Made by a program: the position numbers and the translations under genes
Source of the DNA: Pascua guehoae
Lineage: Eukaryota; Basidiomycota; Tremellomycetes; Trichosporonales; Trichosporonaceae
Length of the DNA: 64,000 nucleotides
Direction: 5' to 3'
Assembly (NCBI GenBank): GCA_001600415.1
Contig: BCJX01000004.1
Coordinates: 1,821,064 to 1,885,063, forward strand
Part shown: one piece after another, positions 44,435 to 54,667 of the stretch
Layout of the letters: every line of letters begins with the position of its first letter
Numbering within the stretch: the first letter of the stretch is position 1
The notes under the pieces: generated by a model
Databases searched by the model: none
What the model was told of the DNA's origin: nothing
The model's input: only the letters and a program-made list of their open reading frames with translations

Positions 44435-47301
44435 CTACGCATGGCCGCCCGCCAGTTTCCCCCACCCCACAAGCTCCGGCCCCAGCCCGGCGCCACCATC
44501 CGCACGGAAGAACTGCACCACGTCATGGGGAGCGAGTGCGGCGCGGACTTTGGTCCAGCGCGGCGGGCCCGCAGGTCCAGCAGGCGCGAGGAGCCCGAGG
44601 GCGCGGCAGTGGTCAAAGCCGCGGCGGAGAATCTCAAGTGGCCAGCGCGCGCGGCCCGAGCCCACGAGGCGCGTCCGCGCAAAGCGCAGGTACTCGTCCT
44701 CGACTTGGGCGAGGGAGAACTCTGTGCGGCCCGCGAACGCGAGGTGCTTGGCGACGATGAGGACGCCGAGGGCGGGGTGGGGCAGGCCGCGGAGCTTGGA
44801 GAGCGCCGATGGTGTGGTGGTGGATGTCGTGGGGCCGCCCCAGCCGGAGAGCTCGAGCTGGGACGTAATTGCGGAGGTGAGCGTGGAGACGGAGAGGAAG
44901 TCGAGCTCGCCGCTGAGGACCGAGGTGATGGGGCCAATGAAGGGGCGGTACACCAGGCGCACGTCGGTCGTGAGGCTCGTCAGCCGTTCGAGCGCGTCGG
45001 AGACTTGCTTGTTTTTCAGCAGTGTCTGTTGTCAGCTACACGACCTGTGCCATAGCTCACCTCGACAGCGAATGCCCAGTCTTCCATCCACTCGCCGAGC
45101 ACCTTGTCCTTTGTGCCGCCTACCGTGTGTCCCCGCCACGGGACAAGTGCAGAGTGGAGGAGACTGCTCCAACCCACGCCGCCAGGCGCGAGTGGCGAAG
45201 TGACGCGCCACACGCGGTGAGAGAAGCGCGACTTTACACGCTTTTCCAGGAGGAGCAACGTGTTGACGCGGCTCGTCAGACCGATAACTGCGAGCCCACG
45301 GCCGGTGCTCTCGACAGGTCCCGTCTGGACACTCTGCACCACGTCCAGGAGACAGTAGAGCAGCGCCTGGCGTGCGTGCTCCGTGAAGAGGTCAAACTCG
45401 TCAATGACGACGATAATCGCACGGGGAGAGGGAGCAGTGAGGAGCGCCAGGAGATGCGACGGCAGCGTGGTCGGCGCATAGTCCTCCGCTGTACCCTCTG
45501 CGCCATCCTCGGCTTCATCGTCGTCGTCGCCATCCACATCGCCGCCCTCGGCGGCCGCAATCTGTCGGCCCATCTCACGGATCGCACGCCGGTCGTCCGT
45601 TTGTGCGTGTCCAGAGAGGCGTACGACGATCGGGGCATTTTTGCCTGCGGGAAGCAGCTGGAGGGCACGCTCGATTGTCTGGCGTAAGCATTTGCAGATT
45701 CGACACGAAGCAGGTCACAGCAGACTCACCTTGGTCTTTCCTACACCGCGAGGGCCAGTGATCAACGCGCTGTTACCCTCGCCTCGCTCGACTGTGCCGC
45801 GAAGTAGCGCGACGACCCCTTGGAGGGTCTCGTTTGTATCCTCGTTGGCAAATGGCGTGGGTTCGGGCTCGCGTCCAGTCAGAGTTGAGAGAATGCCAAG
45901 GACGTGGGGTCGCGCCGACGCAAGCAGAGGCGTAACGGTAGGCGAACGCTCGGCTTCTGGCGCAGGAGCTGGACGCGGGAGCAGCTCAACGTCTAGACCA
46001 CCGACATCTGGCCTCACTACTTCGTCCACCTCCATATCTTCCCGTTCGTCGACCACGATGCTCTCTCCATCCTCATCCTCTTCGTCGCCATAGTCGCCTC
46101 CATACTGGTCTGCAGAATCCACCACCCTCCCGCTGCGAGTCTGTCGTGGGGAATTGACATCACCCTCGAATGTAAAGTTGCGCGCCTCGCGTTGCCGCCG
46201 CAGTGCCTCGTTGGCGCGAAACGTCTCGCGCGAAATAGCACTCGGTGTCAAAGTCGACCCAGAAGGTGAGCCAAACACCTCCTCGTCAAATGACGGGAGA
46301 GGCCTGTCGCTCGTCCGCGGACGCTTCCGGGGCGACGACGACGACCCTGCCGCAGCCGCCAGACTATCCGCGACGCGCTTTGCCGATCCCGACGGGGTAG
46401 ACAGGGGCGCAGTGTCGTCCTTCCGTGGCCGGCCTGGGCCTCGTTTGGGTGTTGCCACCGTGCCGTCCTTTCTGGGGCGACCTGGGCCTCGCTTCACAGG
46501 GAGCACCTGAGCGGGGGAAGGGGCAGGAACACTCGCGTCCTTCCTGGGCCGTCCCGGGCCTCGTTTCACTGGCGGCGGCGTGGCTGTAGATGATGATGCG
46601 GCGACGGGAGCTGAGCCGTCCTTTCGTGGTCTTCCAGGACCCCGCTTGGGCGGCGTGTCAGTCGTGAGGACGGCAGCATCCTTGCGTGGACGTCCAGGTC
46701 CCCGCTTGGGTGGTGTCTCGGTGTTCTCCTCCTTTCGTGGCCGTCCAGGTCCACGCTTCTGCGGCGCCACCGCGGTCTCTGCCTCTGCCTCGTCTTTTCG
46801 TGGCCGCCCAGGTCCACGCTTTGGCGTCGTCTCAGCAGTCTGGTCCTTTCGTGGCCGCCCTGGCCCGCGTTTGGGGGCTACCTCAGTATCAGATACGGCA
46901 AGGGGTGCCGTTGCAGCAGCGGCATCCTTTCTGGGACGCCCGGGACCGCGTTTCGGCGCCGTCTCGGTCGTCTCGTCCTTTCGTGGTCGCCCAGGACCAC
47001 GCTTCGGTGTCGCCTCAGCCGTCTCGTCCTTTCTTGGACGCCCTGGCCCGCGTTTCGGGGCCACCTCAGTCCCAGATGCAGCCAAAGGTGTCGTCGTAGC
47101 AGCGGCATCCTTTCTCGGACGCCCCGGACCGCGCTTCGGCGTTGCACTCGCTGAGGACGGAGTCACGCCGCCGTCCTTCCTCGGACGTCCGGGACCGCGC
47201 TTTATTGGTGTGGCCGCCGCGGACGAGTTCTCTGTCGACGGTATCTCGACAACAGGCTTGGCCCCACGCGGCGTCGCAGGTTTTGCCGGTGTGGACGGCA
47301 T
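44435..47301 (-). CDS. ORC4: Origin recognition complex subunit 4 with 13 AT-hooks
   Basis: Three exons: 47301-45730, 45678-45061, 45025-44435 (926 residues), with phase-0 introns of 51 and 35 nt. The first half carries 13 copies of KRGPGRPRK, the AT-hook core, between residues of about 30 and 310. The AAA+ part follows: Walker [10 protein letters not shown] at 516-524 (ending exactly at intron 1), Walker [12 protein letters not shown] near 612-622, then [20 protein letters not shown] and FSHRVWRV as in Orc4. The C-terminus has [14 protein letters not shown] and [19 protein letters not shown], a winged-helix-like end. S. pombe Orc4 binds AT-rich origins through nine N-terminal AT-hooks (established knowledge); this protein has the same architecture with more hooks. 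Divergent from YRA1. Confidence 0.93.
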
Positions 47302-47593
47302 TGTAAGCGAGGCGAGTGGTGTGAGTTGGGGTAGTGGTTGACGACGGGAGATGGTCAATGTTGATATTTGGGTTGACTTTGACTTTGGTCATTTGTCACA
47401 GCCAGGCACCGCAATCCAGGAACGCGTCCAAGTACAGTATTTGGTTCCGTGCCCCGGCCCCGCGGCCCCTGTTTTCCTCAATGGGCAATTGTCGCCACCA
47501 CTCACCCCCACACAGCCTTGTTCTCCACCGCGCGCCCTCATCTCTCTCTCCAACTCTCCTCTTGCCTCCATCCACTCCATTCACTCCCCCACC
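47302..47593. promoter_or_regulatory. Shared divergent promoter region of ORC4 and YRA1
   Basis: 292 bp between the two start codons. The YRA1 side is CT-rich (CATCTCTCTCTCCAACTCTC). Confidence 0.5.
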
Positions 47594-49025
47594 ATGGACA
47601 TCGACAAGCCCCTCGACGACCTCATCCCCAAGAAGACGCGCGGCACGCGCGCTGAGCGCCCTCGTGTGTCTCGCGATCGCCGCGATGCTGCTCCATATGC
47701 TGTGCGTCTCTCCTCCTTTTCGATCCTTTGGTTGCCCATCGCCACCATTCGCGTGCCCAAACACAATGCTGACGCTCCAGCGCCCGCCTCCCCGCTCAAC
47801 CGAGGACAAGTGGGTTCACGATGCATACACCGGCCCTGCGCGCGACCGTGACGACCGTCGCGACCGTACCCTCACCCGTGGTGACCGCGATGGGCCTGCT
47901 GCCGGCACCCAGTTTGTCGGCGCATCGCCCCGCATCGAAGTCTCGGGCCTGCACTACGAAGTCACCAATGACGACCTCAAGGTGAGCTATTGTTCCGACG
48001 CACAGATGTCTAACGAGCAGACCATCTTCTCGCAAGCCGGGACCATTGTCCAGGGCCCCACCATCCGTGTAAGCGTCTAGGTCAACCCCAATCCAGCTCC
48101 CCGTTTCTGTGAAGTTTTGCAACATGCCGGAAGCCTGCCTCGCGTGTTCTGGACGAGGATCCATTGCTCATGCGCGTCTGGACGACGCGTACTCTGACTG
48201 TGGGGAAGAGCGAAAGCCTCGGCGTCAAGAGGCTCCGCTTTGTAGCAAGTCTCGACGGCAAGAAGAGCGCGGCCCCCGTCCTGTCGGTAACCAGCGACGG
48301 GGAGAAGGCAGTGTCCCTGAATCACGGCGGCTGGGGATGAGAGGAAGCAACAAACTACCGCATGAGAACTGAGCTCATGCCATGCCTTTTCCGTGTGCCT
48401 ATCCGTGAGTCTCTCCGCGCCAGATCCACGACTGACGCGCGCAGAGTATGACCGCTCTGGCCGCTCAACAGGTATTGCCATTATCGAGTATGCGTCGGCA
48501 CAGCATGCCAAGACAGCGATCAACAAGTTTGACGGCGCAATGACCAAAGGTGCGTGGACAAGACAAGCAATCACTGGAGCTAACGACAGGCCAAACGATT
48601 ACCATCAAGCTGATTGCTCCACCCCGTCCGGCTGGCGGCGCTGGCCGTTCTGGCGGTGCGGGGGCGGCCAACTCCCTCCTCGCCCGTCTCGGTGGCAGCG
48701 GAAGCGGTTCTGACCTCGCGTCGCGCCTCGGTGGCGACCGCGAACGCCAACCGCGTGGCGACCGCGAACGCCCACCGCGTGGCGACCGCGGACCGCGTCC
48801 GGAGCGTGCACCTCGCGGCGACCGTGGCGACCGCGAACGCGCACCCCGTGGACCCCCAGGCGACCGCGCTCCTCGTGGCGGGTAAGCTGAAATGTTGCGT
48901 TGTGTTTTCCAGCTGACCCCAGTGCGCGCCGCTCCAAGCGCGGTCCTGCGACTGCCGAGGACCTCGACAAGGAACTCGACGGGTTTATGAAGACAGACAA
49001 GGCGGGGGACGTCGCGATGGAGTAG
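47594..49025 (+). CDS. YRA1: mRNA export adaptor, Yra1/ALYREF family
   Basis: Six exons: 47594-47701, 47781-47981, 48021-48068, 48447-48549, 48590-48881, 48923-49025 (284 residues). The N-terminus MDIDKPLDDLIPKKTRG is the UAP56-binding motif of REF proteins. The RRM covers about residues 85-165: RIEVSGLHYEVTNDDLK, TIFSQAGTIV, YDRSGRSTGIAIIEY, ITIKLI. An RGD/RGG-like basic linker (PRGDRERPPRGDRG) and a C-terminal DLDKELDGFMKTDK box complete the family layout. Yra1 loads onto mRNA with TREX and recruits the export receptor (family knowledge). Intron 3, inside the RRM, is 378 nt, against 38-79 nt for the others. Its ends can be placed 2 nt earlier (48067/48444) with equal frame. Confidence 0.92.
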
Positions 49026-50264
49026 GCGGAAGCGTAGAAAGTGTCGTGTTCAATGCTAGCCATGTAGTCTTGCTCGTTTGGATGCTGCACCGTGCCGCAC
49101 GGGAGCCGCTCTGTCCAGGGTGACGGAGGACACTGGCGGTTTGAGATAGGCTTACTCGGCACGGACGCAGACACGAGCGGAGGGGCACATGGCCAGACCA
49201 ATCGTCGATTAACGCTCATCGGCCCCTATTCGCTGGGATCGACAGAAGGCGCTGCCGTCCAGGAAGCCGCATGGGCCATGGAGGGAACGGATGGGGGTTG
49301 GATCTCGGACGCAGAAGCACGGCTCATTCCCCACCCCATCCCACAGACCTCGACATACGACGTGCCCAGCAATGGCCAGCAAGAGGCACACACGCCCATG
49401 CGCCACATGCCGCACGCCACACGCGCGCCACAGAGCACCGCGTCAGTGATCAGTGAATCGCGTGTATCCCTCGCTCGGTCCTGCGCGCTTTGTGCTGCCG
49501 CCGGCCGCGGGTGCGCAGGGCTGTCGTTAGTCGCTCCGTCTGCTTGCAACTTGTTCACGCTCTGCAACTCGAAAGAGCTGCAAGTGGTGGGTACAGAAGG
49601 AGTCAAACCGTGATGGCCACAGTACTATATATTCAGCCGCTGGATCAACTAATGCCCACAAGATGCCACCACTTCTGATCACAGATCACTCACAGTGAAC
49701 AGGCTCTGCAACCTGTCGGACATTGACGGACGCAGCAGCGTCCTCTTCCCACTCCCACTCTTGTGTCTTTTGCCCATTCTGTTTGGACGCCACAGATGGC
49801 TCGGAGCCAGATGCGTCCCCACCACACCCTGCAAAAGGCGAGGCCCGTGCGAACCAGCCGTGTGTATGTGCCTGTGCCCATTCCTGGTGTTGGATCTGTA
49901 GCAGCAACAAACGTCATCCATTGCCTTGCATTTTGCCTTGCCTTGGCTTACTTTGCCTTGTTGCCTGTCGCCCAACTGAACGAGTATCCCGCACGAGGGA
50001 GAGCCTCTCTCCCTGTCCCTGTCCGTGCAGCACAGTACACTCCCCACCCACCTCGCATACCTGTGTGTGCGGTATAATTTTGCGCAGTACCCAGCGACGC
50101 GTCGGCAACATTGCGACTCAAGCCCACCCTTGTCCAACTCGTCCAACTCGTCCAACTCGTCCAACTTGTCCAACCGTTCATCTACTTGTACTCATCCCGT
50201 TCGCGACTGTTTCCCGTCCAGCACCAGCCCGATCCACGCTCCCCACCGACGACGTTCAGACGCC
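49026..50264. other. Intergenic with a Cys/His-rich patch
   Basis: No full gene model. The plus frame at about 49723-49910 reads CVFCPFCLDATDGSEPD and later CVCACAHSWCWICSSNK, a C-x-H-x2-C-x2-C arrangement as in RING or IBR fingers. It has no ATG of its own, and I could not join it to flanking exons. Four tandem CCAACTCGT units are at about 50138-50175. Confidence 0.3.
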
Positions 50265-50715
50265 ATGACCGCCTCCCCCCGTTCCTCCTCGGCCCCAGCT
50301 CCACCCAAGCACCACCGATACTGCTGCCCCCATCGCTGCCCACAGCCAGCGACATCCTCAGCGCCCTCGTCGTCATCCCAACCCAAAGTCAAAACCAAGA
50401 GCCCAAAACCCACCACCAAGGCGGCCGCGCCCTCGACCCCGGCAACGCGCCCTCCACCCCCAAAGAAGCGGAAGTGCTCAAAGTACCCTGGGGGTAAGTA
50501 TCGTTCCCAGCCGTGTCTGGACAGTGTGCGGCCGAGATCGATCCGTTGCGCTCCCTCCCACAACCGGACGTGCGGGACAGCATGCAGCAAAGAGCACACC
50601 GCGACGCTCACTCTAACCTCCGAGATGCGAGACGTGTCGCTGACGCACAGACTCGTGCTCGCCCGCGCTCATGGTCGACAAGTGGATATGCCCCTACTGC
50701 AACGTCCCCTTCTAG
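50265..50715 (+). CDS. Small zinc-ribbon family protein, member A
   Basis: Two exons: 50265-50493 and 50651-50715 (97 residues), joined by a 157-nt phase-1 intron (GTAAGT, GCTGACG, CACAG). The N-terminus is Ser/Pro/Lys-rich with RYCCPHRC near residue 20 and a basic PPKKRKCSK before the intron. The last exon reads DSCSPALMVDKWICPYCNVP and F, then stops. The Cys before the intron plus C-x-P-x6-W-x-C-x-x-C could form a four-cysteine zinc site. It shares this module, and the phase and place of the intron, with the minus-strand genes at 52824, 56504, 57456 and 62083. Unknown function; PKKRK suggests nuclear import. Confidence 0.65.
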
Positions 50716-51833
50716 CCCCCCACGTCGTCAGACGCGGCGCTATCAACGATCAAGCGAGAACGTCAGGTGACGGCAACGACTAACGACTGCCGCTCGCGAT
50801 CGCGATAGCACGACCCCCGCCTCTGCCCGATAGAACCTCGGCGATCGGTGATCGGCGATCGGCACCGATCTGCCCTCACCGAACCACACAACGCGTCTGG
50901 CGCCACCCTTGTCCGCCGCGCGGCCGCGGTAACTCGACTCACGTGCCACTCCAGCCGCTTCTAGACTGCGCATGCCGCAACGGCCTCTATCTTGACTAAA
51001 CTTCTGGAAACCACAGCTTAACTAGACTTCCGTGCAATACTATGCGATGCACCTCTTCGTATACCCATCGCTTTGCTATCTCATAGCGATGCATGCAAAG
51101 CAGGGTTTGCCCTCAGGTTTGGCCCGCGGTCTCTCATGTAACCTGGACGAGCTCACGGTCCAGGGGACAGCTGATTTGTATTAATTCACCTGCGTTCCTG
51201 TCCTGTTGGCATCTCATCTTAACACCACAGCATTGGATTGCCCCAACGCATCCTTCCATGGTATCCTACCATGGCTGCCACCTATTGCAAAAATCCGAAG
51301 TGGGGCAGAACAGTCGCTGAGCAGGTCACTGGGGGGATGGATATGTCCTCCGAGGGGGACGCAATTGGCGCGCACGTTAACCGCGTTGGGTGGAATGCAT
51401 GCACGTACGCATTGTGGTTGTGGGCTGCGCTGGGCAATGTGGGGAGGGGGTTTTGTCATTGTTATTGTCTTGTGCGTGTCACATCGCTCACCCTTGGACA
51501 AACACAAACACATTACATTACATTACCCTTTATTCCATTGTTTACGTCTTCCTTCCTTTCTTTCTTCCTTCCTTTCTTTCTTCCTTCCTTTCTTTCTTCC
51601 TTCCTTCCTTCCTTCCTTCGTTGCATCGTTGCATCATTAGCACCTCCCTTCCTTCCTTCCATTCTTTCACTCCCTCCCTCCTTCCTTCCTTGCTCTCCTT
51701 TCTACTTTACTCATCTCTCCTCTTTACACCATCACACAATCACACTATCACAACACCACACCATCACCATCACCCAATCCTCTCTCCCCCCCCCCCCCCC
51801 TCCCATCTTGCACAGCACAGTCCCCTATCAACA
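50716..51833. other. Intergenic with CTTC microsatellite
   Basis: A long CTTC/CTTT tract at about 51545-51690 and a C run near 51787-51800 lead into the next gene. GATCGGCGATCGG repeats are near 50835-50865. No gene supported. Confidence 0.45.
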
Positions 51834-52985
51834 ATGACCACCACACCAAGTGCCGACGTCAAGACCGAGCCCATCTCACCACCGCGCCCCAAGTTAGGGT
51901 CAGCAGACTATGGCTTCATCGGGCGCGGATCACCTTCGAGCAAGCCTCGATTCGAACCCTCCATCCAACCAAAGATCGAGCCAAAGGTCGAGCCAAAAGT
52001 TGAACCAGAGCCCAAGCCCGATCCTACTATTCCTTGCCTCGCTCCGCCGATTCCTCCGCTACCGCCGGCTTCATACCCTCCGCGGACACAGTATACCCCA
52101 GCCCAACAAGCACAGTACCTCCAGGTGCTCAAGAAAGTGTGCGGATACAGCAGCGAGCAGGCACTTCGGCAAGTGTACGGGCACAGTCAGGCGCAGGCTC
52201 CTCAGCAAGTGTACGGCTCCACCATGGCGAACGGCTCCAACCCCCAGGGGCAGGCGTACGCGGCCACCAACGTTCATCAACAGCCGGCGCCCCTTCCTCC
52301 GCAATGGGCCGAGCATACCCAGCCCGCGTACGAGGCCCAGCCCAACGGCCACTATGCCCAGCCCAATGGCCAGTACGCCCAACCCAACGGCCATAACGCC
52401 CAGCCCAACGGCCACTGCCATCCCAACGCCCACTATGCCCAGCACAACCACCATCACATCCAGCCCAACATCCCGCAGATCCCTCTTCACACCGAGAACG
52501 CCCATCACACGCAGTACCACCATCACACCCATCATGATACCCAGCTGGCTCCACCACTCCAGCCCCAACAAGCCGCCCATCACAACACGTCCGGTGACGC
52601 TCCCGTTCGTCGATCGAAGCGTGGCCGCCGGCGCGCAACGCTCTCACCCACCACTTCGTCTTCCACGGCCACCACATGGTCCATCGACCCAGCCGACCTC
52701 GAAATGCTGCCATCACAAGTCCACCCCCAGACCTCTTTCTCCGACTACGAGAACCCCGACCAATACTACGCGCCCCACGCAATGTGGCGGGGCCTCTGCC
52801 CCAAGTTTACCTCTTCCCACGACTCAATCCAGCCCGTGCCCTACATGCGCACCATGGGCATGCTGCAGCTCGGTCCGCTCCCCGACCCCGTTCCCGCCAC
52901 ATCGGACGAAGAGCCATCGCGGCCGCCGACGCCGCAGCGCCGAGAGTGCCACATGGCTTTGGTGACTGGGAACAGTGCGCATTGA
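51834..52985 (+). CDS. Gln/His/Asn-rich hypothetical protein
   Basis: Single exon of 383 residues. The ATG follows the pyrimidine tract. The N-terminus has KTEPISPPRPKLG and tandem IEPKVEPKVEPEPKP. The middle is rich in AQPNGHY/AQPNGQY repeats and His runs (HHTQYHHHTHHD). A basic RRSKRGRRRA patch looks like a nuclear signal. The C-terminus SIDPADLEMLPSQVHPQTSF, then MWRGLCPKF and a PPTPQRREC end, is the most ordered part. I recognise no domain. Its last 162 bp overlap the antisense end of the zinc-ribbon gene at 52824. Confidence 0.6.
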   Translation: MTTTPSADVKTEPISPPRPKLGSADYGFIGRGSPSSKPRFEPSIQPKIEPKVEPKVEPEPKPDPTIPCLAPPIPPLPPASYPPRTQYTPAQQAQYLQVLKKVCGYSSEQALRQVYGHSQAQAPQQVYGSTMANGSNPQGQAYAATNVHQQPAPLPPQWAEHTQPAYEAQPNGHYAQPNGQYAQPNGHNAQPNGHCHPNAHYAQHNHHHIQPNIPQIPLHTENAHHTQYHHHTHHDTQLAPPLQPQQAAHHNTSGDAPVRRSKRGRRRATLSPTTSSSTATTWSIDPADLEMLPSQVHPQTSFSDYENPDQYYAPHAMWRGLCPKFTSSHDSIQPVPYMRTMGMLQLGPLPDPVPATSDEEPSRPPTPQRRECHMALVTGNSAH

Positions 52986-53721
52986 GTACTCCTGCATTGA
53001 GCAGTCCCGCATCGAGTCCTCTGGGGTCATCGCCTGGTCGTCCTGCATCGCCTCGTGCTGCCGCATCCAGTCGTGCTCCTGCGTCCACTCCTGCAGCGTC
53101 GCAGCGTCCGGGACCATGACCCCGTCGTCAAATGCCCGCGACCAGTCGATCGCCAAAAACACGTTCACTGCCGACGGGTAGTCTACCGGCGGATTGCGCA
53201 TGGGGGGTTTGGATGGGTCCACCGGCTCGGGATCGTGGGGGCGCTCGCACATGAGGCACAGCCAGTGCGTGGAATCCTTGGACTCGACGGGAATGCAGAG
53301 GACTGGGGTCAGAACTGTTGGAATAACCGCTGTACAAAAGGGAATCGATTAGCCAAGTGTTGCCCCTTCCAATAAGAACGTGCTTTGTCCAGCAATTTAA
53401 AGACGGTGACAAAGGGGTTTGGTGATGGGACAAGAAGGGGGTTTCGTGACGAGGCAAGAAGGGGCTTTCGTGATGAGGCAAGAATGAGGCTGAGGCTGGG
53501 GCTGAGGCTGAGGCGGAGGCTTTGGAACAATAGTGGACAAGTATCACAGCCGTAGTGAACAATTGCCTGCCTCCTCCTCGCCCCTTGGAATCTTCTGCCT
53601 CGTCGACCTGCCGTTCGACCGTGTCGTTCGACCGCCGTACCGTACTGAACTCACAGGGATCCACGACCCAAGCCCGGGTGCACCAGCGCTCCACGCGCGG
53701 AAAAGGCCCCAAGGGAGCCAT
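52824..53721 (-). CDS. Zinc-ribbon family protein, member B
   Basis: Two exons: 53721-53655 and 53302-52824 (181 residues), with a 352-nt phase-1 intron (GTGAGT; TTCTGACCCCAG). Exon 1 reads MAPLGPFPRVERWCTRAWVV. Exon 2 opens FLCIPVESKDSTHWLCLMCE, giving C-x10-C-x-P-x8-W-x-C-x-x-C across the intron, as in the other four family genes. Unlike them it continues about 140 residues: AVNVFLAIDWSRAFDDGVMV, then EWTQEHDWMRQHEAMQ and acidic/Met-rich repeats. The codon third positions are strongly G/C, supporting coding. The intron carries a 59-bp mobile element next to the branch site and G-rich AAGAAGGGG-type repeats. The extreme C-terminus overlaps the plus-strand gene and may be wrong. Confidence 0.65.
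53316..53374. mobile_element. 59-bp inverted-repeat element, copy 2, with target duplication
   Basis: TGTTGGAAT...TTCCAATA, 55 of 59 identical to 19824-19882. It is flanked on both sides by AGAAC (53311-53315 and 53375-53379), a 5-bp target-site duplication. It lies inside the intron of the zinc-ribbon gene, ending 13 nt before the acceptor. Size is far below a normal LTR; a very short solo terminal element or MITE is possible. Confidence 0.8.
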
Positions 53722-54667
53722 GATGTGTTGCGGTGGATGAGAAGTGAAGATGGGTGTGGGTGAGGATGTGGATGTCCACGTCGATGGAGCAGCAAACGAC
53801 AAAAAGATACATGTAGAGTGCCTCGAGTCTCTGCATGACACCTGCTCGGACATGCTCTGAAGCTGGGCGAGGTCTGTGAGGCAACAGTGCGAAGAGGAGT
53901 GTATCTTGCAGCGTTGCATGCGGCAGTGGCGTGTTAGTACGAGTGGTGCATGTTGCAGCCGAAAAACAAGGGTGGTCACGAGGTAGTGCCACGCACACGG
54001 AGGGCGAGGGCGGTGGTGCACACACTGTTTCTCTCTGAATGCACGTTGGGGGGATTATGGTGCTGCAGTGGCTTATACCCAGTGCCTTTTGAGTGGTCGG
54101 CCTCGGGGCTTGATGACGACGTGCCTCGGCCATCACCGTACGACTGATGTGTTTGCGTTAAATGCGTGACAGCTCCCGATGCCGCCTCGTCTTCTGATTA
54201 AATTAGCCCGTGTCTACGATATATGGAGTGGAAATGGCATTGTTCCGGTGGATGCGTGGCGGTGCCACTTCGTTTTTCGCCATGCATCCACAGGGACTTG
54301 GCGGCGGGAACAAGTTGCCAGTGGGCCGGTGCGTCGGCGTGTCGGCACTCGCCTCACCTCATACACGCGTCCACGCCCCAGAACATCGAGGCAACCTCCC
54401 CTGAATTGGAGAAACACATAAATTGACACACGGCGTGCGAGGTGCGCAGCGCAGCAGCGGCGGGGTCCGGGCCATGCGGGCGGGGCGCAGCGTCCGGGGT
54501 TCCTGACGGGCGGTTTGTGCGCAGCGACAACGGGGGCGAGAAGAAGAAGAGAGGGGAGGATTGTGTCGGGACAAGATGCCATGTCTTCCCGGGTGATCAG
54601 CATCCATTCCTACTGTTTCCCAACTCGTCTTCTCATCATTGTCAACTCTACCGCTCAACCTCTCACC
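53722..54667. other. Divergent intergenic region
   Basis: Promoters of the member B gene (-) and the gene at 54668 (+). Contains the hairpin at 54248-54291. No gene supported. Confidence 0.4.
54248..54291. repeat. Inverted repeat, 13 of 14 bp, 16-nt loop
   Basis: GTGGATGCGTGGCG (54248-54261) pairs with CGCCATGCATCCAC (54278-54291) with one mismatch. Confidence 0.85.
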
